A stretch of DNA of 64,000 bases. Source: Plantago major (lineage: Eukaryota > Streptophyta > Magnoliopsida > Lamiales > Plantaginaceae). The DNA lies in contig CM048839.1 in the NCBI GenBank assembly GCA_026545765.1, forward strand, positions 52,002,677 to 52,066,676, in the 5' to 3' direction. This document shows, one piece after another, positions 56,345-64,000 of this stretch. The number at the start of each line of letters is the position of its first letter. Positions within the stretch are counted from its first letter, which is position 1. The position numbers were made by a program, and so were the translations under genes. The notes under the pieces were generated by a model. The model searched no databases and was not told the origin of the DNA. It saw only the letters and a program-made list of their open reading frames with translations.

Positions 56345-59036
56345 TCACTGCCTTCGCCGCTCGGACGAACTAGGTTGAGACCGAGAGGGGCCCCCAGTAT
56401 CCTTCTCCGGAGGCGCTTGACCTTGCTGTTGGGCTGCCTGGGCTAACCTCCGTTCTCTCCGAGCCTCAACCTCTTTCAGGAAGGCCGGACACTGCTCCAT
56501 CAAGTCTAGGTCGCGATCAAAGCCATGGACAGGCCCAGGCAGAGTCAGTCAGTCTCGGTTGTGTTCCAAGTGATCCTCCAAAGGAACAAAAACACTGGAC
56601 ATAAGCACCCGAGGGACGAAGGATGGGAGATACGGACCGCCATGGTTGTACTTCTTGCCCTCATTGCCGCACTCCACAAATTCACATTTAAGGTGTCTTC
56701 GCCCAAGACACCCTCCGAGCAAAGTCCGAGCCATCTCCATTCTTAAAGGCGGACACTCCCTCGCCTCAAGTTGCGGTCATCCGTATCCAACCTTCCTCCG
56801 ACATCGTCCACAACGCATCAAACCCATCTTGGGCCTCATACTTTGACTCGAACAAAAACTTGCAGGAGTTGAATCAAGGAAATCTTGGACCCTTGTCCGA
56901 CCCCAAGCTCCTTCAAGATCTTATCTTTGAAAGTCCGAGACACCCACGAACTCGCCCAAACTATCTTGGTGCACTTTCAAGTCGGTCTCAAAGATCGAAT
57001 GGCACTTTTCATCTTGGCCGCTCTCCGACTCTGCTTAGCGCCTATGGCCTTCTTTAGGCGCTCCGAAGTTCACCGACGCTAATCGCCTCGGCAAATTTCA
57101 CTGCCAAATCCTCTTCTAGGGTATCCTCCGAGCTACTAAGGAGCATGCTTCCACGGCAAAGAAGCTAAAACAAAAAACGAAACATCGGAAGTGTTAGATA
57201 CCTCAACCACAAGAAGATGTATAACCAACGGAAAATTTAAACTTACTTTGCGCTGAGCGGCAGTTAACTCCGAGATCCGCTCCAACTCCGAGGCAAAGAA
57301 CCAATCGAGCAACTTCAAGATCCAATCCGGGCGCCTCGCTCATCTTTCCCTTGCCTTTCTTGGCGGGAGGATTCGGACCTTGAGGAGCGCTTTTTGCAGG
57401 CCGATCCGCTGCTGGGAGGATCTCGACACGGATCTTGGAGGCCTCTTCGAGCCCTTAGATCCCACCACCTTACCTTGTCCGAGTAGGGATAATTTGGGCC
57501 TCTTCGCCCGCAGCAGCTCTCCGAGATTCCTCCACTCGGAACACGGCAGCATTTCTTGGTTCATCCATCGGGAGTACGGTGGAAGTCTTGATAATTTGGG
57601 TCCGGAACCTCTCGCTAACTCCTTCATTGCAAAGATTTTGTTGACGCTCAACTCCGCATGGTCGACATCGATACTCGAACCAAAAGTCGCACATCCGAAT
57701 CACAATGAGTTGCAAAATACAAAAGAACCTACAAATGGTAACTACATAGTCGACAAACCGAATCGGACAACCAACCAGAGGAAGAGAGAAACCACTTACT
57801 CAAATCCTCCATATTGTCACAAAAACTTGGCTCGGACAAACCGCCAGTAAGGAAGAGGTCGACATATCGCCCTGGAAGAAGTACTTTTCGGCTCTTGACT
57901 CGATGAAGCGCCAGATCCAAAGGGATGTTCCGTGCCGGTGGCTTCCAATCTGGCAGCTTGCCTCGGAAGAATTTCCTCTCAAAATGCCACTGGGGCCTCT
58001 CCGCCTCGGATTGCCCGGGCTTCAGAGCCGGACGGACAAAAATGTACCTCTTGAACCATTGGATTCCCAACGAGGACAGGGGGTCAACAAAAAACGTGTA
58101 CGCCTGGCGACATACGAACGTATAGAACCATGTGTTCCTATTACTTACACTTATGTTGAATAATTTACGAAAATTATCGAATGTGACCGGGATGCCTTTA
58201 TATTTACATAAGACCCCGAAGCACATCAGATTTCCAAGGGAGTTGGGGATGATTTGGTGCGGACTCAACCCCATACTGTTCAAAATCTCCAGAAACTCGG
58301 ACGATACGGGTAGCCGCCACCCGTAATGGAGACTTATCTCATAAACACACATGTATCCCGGAGGCGGATTATAAAAAGCATGAGACTCGTCCGGAACGAG
58401 AATCTCCACACACTCCGGGATCTCATATCTCCTCCGGAGCTCATCCACTTCATCGGCTCGGATGGTTGAGGCACAAGTAGGCAAAGTACCGTCTTCATTC
58501 AACTCGCCCTCCGGATCGGGGTGAGTGACCTCGTCTTTAGACCGAGGGAACTTTACTTGGAATACGTCCTCACCCTTCCTCAGCCTCTCCGGACGCTCTT
58601 CCTCAGCCATCTGCCGACTCGGTCCTGCTTGCTCAACAGATTCCGCACGGAGCACACGAGCGGATGGCTCTACACTTTCTTCCTCTTCGGAACCAGAATC
58701 TTGGCCCCGCACACCTTCCTCAGATGAGGACGCTAACTCTACGACAGTCCGAAGAGGCGCAGCGACATGCACACGATCCTCCTCACCCTCTTCGAAGATG
58801 CTCAAATTGGGAGGTGCTTCCGAGGTATCATGAACTTCCTCGATGATCGGCGCCTGCGGATCCGGAACGAACGGGAATCGATTAGGATTACTCCTAAAAT
58901 TATAACCAAGGTTGCGAATTAAAGATCGGATCTCTACCGGAAGTTCGGATTCTTGGCCAGCCCGACCCGGGCGACGAGTTCCTACAACTCGCGAACTTGT
59001 TTCTTGAGCCGCTACAATAACCTGCACATGGGAATC
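56345..59036 (-). pseudogene. Antisense extra ORF of the Tat element, spliced
   Basis: Exon 1 runs from about 59036 to 57800 (over 400 codons). An acidic/Ser-rich head (SSEEGVRGQDSGSEEEESVE) is followed by a conserved block: PPPGYMCVYEISLHYGWRLP, LGLSPHQ-like text, NLMCFGVLCKYKGIPV and FNISVSNRNTWFYTF. This matches the plant Transposase_28 / 'putative gypsy type transposon' family. Donor GTAAGT at 57799. A middle exon ends with DWFFASELERISELTAAQRK at donor GTAAGT (57246), and an 82-bp intron ends at 57165. Then come LEEDLAVKFAEAISVGELRS and a tail GFDRDLDLMEQCPAFLKEVE...RRLAQAAQQQ with a stop at 56345. Some frames are broken. Function unknown. The real start codon is uncertain: the junction with copia DNA is only 25 bases away. 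Confidence 0.75.
57165..57246 (-). other. Intron of the antisense ORF
   Basis: On the minus strand CAAA is followed by GTAAGTTTAAATTT. The acceptor is TTTTTTGTTTTAG. It is 82 bases long and AT-rich, inside GC-richer coding text. Confidence 0.7.
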
Positions 59037-59061
59037 ATGAACTTGTTAATTGACCCGGACA

Positions 59062-60306
59062 CACAAAATGGCCTCGCCGAATCTTTGATAAAACGTCTGC
59101 AATTGATTGCAAGAACATTGTTAATAAAATCAAAGTTGCCAACATCGGCATGGGGCATGCAATATTACATGCAGCATCGCTTATACGCATCAGGCCATCA
59201 AGTTATAATCAAACATCTCCATATCAAATGGTTCGAGGTCAGGAACCAAATATTTCCCATCTAAGAACATTTGGATGTGCGGTATATGTGCCGATTTCAC
59301 CGCCACAATGCACAAAAATGGGACCCCAAAGGAGACTGGGGATATATGTTGGGTACGATTCTCCAAGTATCATAAGATATTTGGAACCATTGACTGGAGA
59401 TCAATTTACGGCCAGATTTGCCGACTGTCATTTTGATGAAAGAAATTTTCCAACATTAGGAGGAGAAAGAAAACAGCTGGAAAGGAGTATCTCATGGGAA
59501 GATACATCATTGAGAAGTTTGGATCCTCGAACAAAACAATGTGAACAACAAGTTCAAAACATAATTCATTTGCAAGCTATTGCAAATCAACTACCAGATG
59601 CATTTACTGACCTTAAAAGGGTAACAAAATCCCATATTCCAGCTGCAAATGCTCCAATAAGAGTTGATATCCCTAGAGGACAATCTTCCACTGAGAATGA
59701 GGCTAACGCACGCCAGAAGCGTGGTAGACCTCTTGGTTCCAAAGATAAAAATCCTCGGAAAAGAAAGGGAGCAATCACAGAAAGTTGCCTAAAAGAGGAC
59801 ACAAAAGCTCAAGAAGAGCACTATGACATAATAAATAAGGTTCAAGTTCAAGAAGAACCTCAGGCGCCTGAGAACGAAGAAATATCGATTAATTATGTCT
59901 TGTCTGGTAAAAGATGGAACCGAAATGAAATCAACATCAACGATATATTTGCTTATAACATAGCTCTTGATATCATAGGAGAAAATAAGAATCATGAAGA
60001 TTCAGAGCCTACCTCGGTTGATGAGTGTAAGCGAAGAAAGGATTGGCCTAAGTGGAAGGAGGCAATAAACGCAGAGTTGGAATCTCTCGCGAAGCGAAAG
60101 GTATTTGGACATGTGATCCAAGCACCAAAGGATATAAAACCAGTGGGAAATAAATGGGTAATTGTGCGAAAGATGAATGATAAAAATGAGATTGTAAGAT
60201 ATAAAGCAAGACTCGTAGCACAAGGTTTTACCCAAAGACCTGGTATTGACTATGAAGAAACATATTCGCAGCTGGAATATGGGATTTTGTTGGAAATGCT
60301 CCAGTA
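59062..60306 (+). pseudogene. Copia integrase second half and start of reverse transcriptase
   Basis: The frame resumes with TQNGLAESLIKRLQLIARTL, then SKLPTSAWGHAILHAASLI, LRTFGCAVYVPISPPQCTKM, LGIYVGYDSPSIIRYLEPLT. These give the last catalytic Glu of the integrase core and the C-terminal GKGY-like part. A long variable linker leads to reverse transcriptase: WPKWKEAINAELESLAKRKV, VGNKWVIVRKMNDKNEIVRY and ARLVAQGFTQRPGIDYEETY. The text then breaks at about 60270, so the catalytic YVDD box is absent. Text before about 59062 belongs to the Tat element. One small shift occurs near 59150. Confidence 0.85.
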
Positions 60307-60329
60307 AGGTTGTACGATACTGAATGTCG

Positions 60330-61084
60330 AGAATGATCCATTCCGACCTTGTGACGATGATGAAGAACTTCTAGGCCCCCAAACGCCATATCTAAGTGCA
60401 ATTGGTGCACTGATGTATCTTGCTACAAATACAAGACCAGATATAGCATTTGCTGTAAATTTATTAGCAAGATACAGTTCTTCTCCAACTCAAAGGCATT
60501 GGAACGGGATAAAACACCTCTTGCGATACCTTCAAGGAACAAAAGAAATGGGGTTGTATTACCCCGACTCCTCTACCTCAGGATTAACTGGTTATGCAGA
60601 TGCAGGATATTTGTCTGACCCACATAATGGTCGATCTCAAACAGGTTATGTGTTCACCTGTGGAGGTACGACTATTTCTTGGCGGTCTGTAAAACAAACA
60701 ATGGTTGCTACTTCTTCTAATCATGCAGAACTCCTAGCAATCCATGAAGCAAGTCGTGAATGCATTTGGTTGAGATCCATCACTCGTCACATTCGACAAA
60801 TGTGCGGGCTCCCTACAATGGAAAACTCTCGGACTATAATCCATGAAGATAATGCAGCTTGCGTTGCTCAGTAAAAGGAAGGTTTCATCAAAGGTGACAG
60901 GACAAAACATATCCTACCCAAATTCTTCTTCACTCATGAACTTCAACAGAGTAATCAGATTTATGTGCAACAAATCCGCTCAAGTGAAAATTTGGCAGAC
61001 TTATTCAATAAATCTCTTCCTACTTCGACATTTGAGAAACTAAGGCACGCAATCGGCATGCGACATCTGAGGGAGGTAAAGTAA
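60330..61084 (+). pseudogene. Copia RNase H domain
   Basis: Reads GALMYLATNTRPDIAFAVNL, HLLRYLQGTKEMGLYY, GYADAGYLSDPHNGRSQTGY, SWRSVKQTMVATSSNHAELL and ECIWLRSI, then an in-frame stop at 60872, and continues with KHILPKFFFTHELQQSNQIY and LPTSTFEKLRHAIGMRHL to a stop at 61082. The acidic residues of RNase H (D in YADAGY, E in HAEL, D in HEDN) are present. It degraded the RNA strand during copying. The internal stop and the missing reverse transcriptase make it dead. Confidence 0.85.
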
Positions 61085-61227
61085 TTTAACCATGAGGGGG
61101 AGTGGAGTACGCGCTGTACTCTTTTCCTTCGCTAAGGTTTTTTCCCACTGGATTTTTCTTTAGTAAGGTTTTTAACGATGCAGCATTACTATGCGTATAT
61201 CCAAATCTAGTTTCATGATGGACATTC

Positions 61228-61236
61228 AAGGGGGAG
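61228..61236 (+). other. Copia polypurine tract
   Basis: AAGGGGGAG directly before the TG of the 3' LTR. The same motif GAGGGGGAG also occurs at about 61093, shortly after the pol stop. Confidence 0.8.
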
Positions 61237-61473
61237 TGTTGTGAAAAGAACATATTTCACCAAGGTGAAATATTTTTATCCTTGGGTGAATGCCCTCATT
61301 TTCTTTCCTATAACAGTGTGTACATTAATTGCACTATATCAGTATGTACATTAATTGCATGAAGAAATGTATGATGAAGTTTGTCTATAAAAGGCCTTCA
61401 GTATGATAAATGAAAAGCACAAAGCAAAGATACATGTCAGTCTAAATACTTATTCTTCTATTGTTTCATATTA
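61237..61473 (+). repeat. Copia 3' LTR
   Basis: 237 bp, same length and ends as the 5' LTR, followed by ATTAT (61474-61478). Confidence 0.88.
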
Positions 61474-61478
61474 ATTAT

Positions 61479-62067
61479 AAATTTATTTCGTGAAAAGCCT
61501 AACTATAATATATTTTGAATGAGTTGGAAGTATGTAATGTATTAAATTTACTGGACTTTTGAGCGGTTATATAATTCAAAAATATATTACCATCACTATA
61601 TATTATATATTTTTGCATCCCAATCTTAACTTTTTTAGGTTCACTTTTTTCAATAAATCATTTTCAATTTTAATCTCAAATAACTTTGAAACCATAATGG
61701 TAACTGATACAATCATATAAGGAAAGTGTAAGAAGTATTAATATTTACAATATAATTTTGTTAAAAAATTACTATTTAAAATTAATATTCAAACTAAAAC
61801 AAAAAATGACTGAACGAAAAATGTAAAGATGAGAATTTGAGATTTACAAGAGTACTTATGAGGGACCAAAATGAGAGTGTACGATTACTTCTTACGTTCC
61901 GGAAATAGCTTTCCATTTTGTCATTTTAGGTGTCCCAAACAAAACTTATAATTTTTCATTTTTGATAATTATTCATCCAACTTTAACATTATATATACTC
62001 AAAAGTAAATCCACTAACATTATTTTATCCAACTTCCAAATTGAAAAATCAACTCGAGTGACCATTA
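61479..62067. other. AT-rich spacer between copia and CACTA elements
   Basis: No gene is supported. About 61885-62050 has a Stowaway-like texture (TTACTTCTTACGTTCCGG, CATTTTAGGTGTCCCAAAC) without a matching right end. Confidence 0.45.
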
Positions 62068-62099
62068 TACTACAAGAAAACTACCAAATAGTAACGGAT

Positions 62100-62275
62100 T
62101 TTAGCGACGGATACGAATCGCTATTGATTAGCGACGGATTGAGCGATTCGCTCAATCCGTCGGTAATCCATCGCTAATTAGCGACAAATTATTTAATCCG
62201 TCTCTAATTAGGTTGGCTTAATTTAAAAAAAAAAAAAATAGTATTTAACGACGGATAGTGTATCCGTCGCTAAAC
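62100..62275. repeat. CACTA subterminal repeats
   Basis: AGCGACGGA and TCCGTCGCTA occur about seven times. One pair forms a palindrome around GAGCGATTCGCTC near 62133-62160. Such repeats are binding sites for the transposase-related protein in this family. Confidence 0.75.
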
Positions 62276-62486
62276 CTATTAGAAAACGGGCAGAAGCCCT
62301 CCTTCTTCCCCAAATCACTTCTGCTTCTTTTTTCTTCTCCTTCTTCCCCATTTTCGCCAATTGCCAACTCGATCAAAACTCCACCATTCCGGCCAATCTT
62401 GGACTCTGTTCGAAGCTCGTTGAACAAGGAACTCGGGTGGCAATTCAATTTCATCCTTCTTCGGCTATTTTTTTCCGTAATTGAAG

Positions 62487-62995
62487 GTATTAGTCTAAAA
62501 CCCTTACTTTGTTAAATTTGGGATTTTTACTAATTTCAAGCAATTTTATGTTTTTAGAAATTTCTACTAACTAGTTTAGCTTATATTAAGTAGTGGGTTA
62601 AGCTTGAGGTTATTCAATTGATAGATTTATTGTGAAATTGAATTGTTAGTATCATGTTAGGATGTTTGTAAGTATGTATGGTATTTAATTTGATATTTTC
62701 GTATATGTAGTAGGATTACTAAGATTTGGTTGAGTGTTTGGAGACCATTTAGTGATTTTGGTAGTTGTAGTATAATTGGCTTGTATTAACTTATACTACT
62801 ATTTTAATCTACAATTCGTAATTTTAATAGTTAACTGGAAATTTGAAATTTAAAAAAAAAAATTTAAACGTAAAATGCATGTAATTCATAAAATTTTAAA
62901 CATATTATAATTAATAATGTAATTATAGACCAGCAATTGGAATTGTAATGAAATTCAATACGTAATGCGTATAGTTATAAATCTAATAAATGCAG
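62487..62995 (+). other. 5'-UTR intron of the CACTA transposase gene
   Basis: Donor TTGAAG/GTATTAG at 62487, T-rich body and acceptor AATAAATGCAG ending at 62995, 21 bases before the ATG. The other CACTA relic has an intron in the same place. Confidence 0.6.
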
Positions 62996-63016
62996 ACGTG
63001 TCAGGTTAATCATCCA

Positions 63017-64000
63017 ATGAATCCCGATCGTTCATGGATGTACCGTCGCACTGTTAATAGCAGAATTAAGTCTAGTTTTGTGGAAGGGGTTGAAGCCTTC
63101 ATCGCATTTGCTCAGACACAGACTGCTTGTTTGAGCAGGAGGATGATAAAGTGCCCTTGCAAATTGAACAAATGTAGGAACAAGCAATATTTGCCTCCTA
63201 CAACGGTAGTCGAGCACTTGAAACGTAATGGGTTCGTGCCTCAGTATGAGGTATGGAATCATCATGGTGAGACAGGAATACCGTTCATGTCATATGAGCA
63301 TACTAGCTACGAAGCGTCGAAGAAAGAAGCAAAATGAGAATTCTAGTACTCAAAATACGGCTACATCTGATGCTTTTCATGACCGGTTCGAAGAAATGGT
63401 GTTTAATGCTGCGAGCCCAGAGTTTATGGACACTAGTATAATTGAAACCGAGGAGGATGTGGAGGAGCCACCGAATCTCGAGGATCAGGTGTTCTTTGAC
63501 TTGTTGGAATCAGCGAAGAAGCCGATTTGGCCGGGGTGTAAGAAGCACACCGAGTTGTCTTTGTTGTCTCGGCTAATGAGTTTTAAGGCTGAGGGTGCCC
63601 AATCTGAAGTGAGCATCAATAGTTACCTACAACTGTTATCTGGGTGTTGCCCTAAAGAAAACCTAGTTCCCACCAACTTTTACCAAGTGAAGAAAAAGAT
63701 GCGGGGGATGGGGTTGCCTATGGAAACCATAGACTGTTGTCCGGATATGTGCATGATATATTGGGGGAGGATGTAGATCTACTGGAGTGCAAGTTCTTTG
63801 GTAAGGACCGCTACAAGCGTTACAAGGAGGGGGCTGCAAAGAAACGCCAGAAGAAAAATCTTCCACATAAGAAAATGTGGTACTTCCCTCTAGCACCTCG
63901 TTTAAAGAGGTTGTATGCTTCAAGTGCTTGTGCCGATAAAATGCGGTGGCACAAGGAGAGAGTAATCCCGGCATATGCAGGGGGTAGAATGGAACATCCA
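63017..64000 (+). pseudogene. CACTA transposase, 5' part, frameshifted
   Basis: ATG at 63017 fits the family start (MNPDRSWMYRRTVNSRIKSS, then FVEGVEAFIAFA and CPCKLNKCRNK), the transposase-associated domain. A frame change near 63320 leads to SDAFHDRFEEMVFNAASPEF, an acidic linker, LLESAKKPIWPGCKKHTELS and the start of tnp2 (SYLQLLSGCCPKENLVPTNF). Another one-base loss near 63765 shifts to GEDVDLLECKFFGKDRYKRY, then KKMWYFPLAPRLKRLYAS and DKMRWHKERV to the window edge. The catalytic part lies outside. An earlier ATG at 62990 falls in the intron. Confidence 0.8.

Larger units (their letters stand above)
46959..59060 (+). mobile_element. Tat-lineage Ty3/gypsy element lacking its 3' LTR
   Basis: Layout is 5' LTR (46959-47894), primer site, gag, protease, reverse transcriptase, RNase H, integrase, a 2.4-kb spacer, and an antisense extra ORF. 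The plus-strand order with integrase last marks Ty3/gypsy; the TGGCGCCGTCTGTGGGAA site and the antisense ORF mark the Tat group. No second LTR exists. Copia integrase text starts at about 59062, so one deletion took the 3' LTR plus the neighbouring copia segment. Pol is broken in many places. Confidence 0.85.
45193..61473 (+). mobile_element. Ty1/copia LTR retrotransposon with a nested Tat element
   Basis: LTRs of 237 bp at 45193-45429 and 61237-61473, with the perfect duplication ATTAT at 45188-45192 and 61474-61478. Inside are a leader, gag (46274-46956), then a 12-kb Tat-lineage element, then the second half of copia integrase, the start of reverse transcriptase, and RNase H. Gene order with integrase before reverse transcriptase defines copia. 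Protease, the first half of integrase and most of reverse transcriptase are missing, so it is dead. The LTRs differ at roughly ten positions by eye. Confidence 0.88.
62068..64000 (+). mobile_element. CACTA element, 5' part
   Basis: The end reads TACTACAAGAAAACTACC at 62068, one base different from the canonical CACTACAAGAAA. It is followed by subterminal repeats of TAGCGACGGAT and its inverse (62100-62275), typical of CACTA ends. A leader exon, an intron and a transposase gene follow and run off the window. No 3' end is visible. Confidence 0.8.

Noticed and set aside
57903-58846. Several plus-strand ORFs of 60-100 aa
   Set aside because: They are shadows of the antisense Tat ORF, which has the recognisable domain.

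Overview
The window looks like nuclear DNA of a flowering plant, most likely a eudicot. It is AT-rich, carries spliced genes with plant-type introns, and is dominated by plant transposon families: L1-type LINE, Ty1/copia, Tat-lineage Ty3/gypsy, CACTA, Helitron, and Stowaway-type MITEs. No bacterial, organellar or viral genes and no CRISPR arrays were recognised. The species cannot be fixed from the sequence. Everything was read by eye, so identities are approximate.

Layout. 0-3 kb: 3' half of a LINE split by a solo LTR (family A). 3-5.6 kb: mostly empty, with two doubtful gene fragments. 5.6-7.8 kb: decayed CACTA transposase. 7.8-10.3 kb: AT-rich DNA with a LINE-like tail. 10,279-17,342: a complete but dead minus-strand Helitron with both termini visible, two Stowaway MITEs and rearranged helicase pieces. 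17.3-21.2 kb: foldback and MITE-type repeats. 21,195-29,892: a three-level nest, in which solo LTR A holds solo LTR B, which holds a short non-autonomous gag-only element of family B; each level has flanking duplications. 29.9-35.8 kb: small repeats and a Harbinger-type ORF1 relic.

35,939-40,322 is the only gene that looks intact: a five-exon TSJT1/aluminium-induced-like protein with a DUF3700 glutamine-amidotransferase-like fold, with a MITE in intron 1. A minus-strand F-box relic follows at 41.3-41.9 kb, then minisatellites. 45,193-61,473 is a Ty1/copia element with two 237-bp LTRs and a perfect 5-bp target duplication. It is interrupted by a 12-kb Tat-lineage element (5' LTR, gag, decayed pol, and a spliced antisense extra ORF). 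The 3' LTR of the Tat element and the middle of the copia element are both missing. From about 62.07 kb to the window end is the 5' part of a second CACTA element.

The most interesting items are the antisense, intron-bearing ORF of the Tat element; a compact antisense mini-gene (TATA box, 58-codon ORF with signal-peptide-like start, AATAAA) in the copia leader; the precisely bounded Helitron with an internally duplicated helicase; and a cluster of GC-rich palindromes inside the LTRs of family B.
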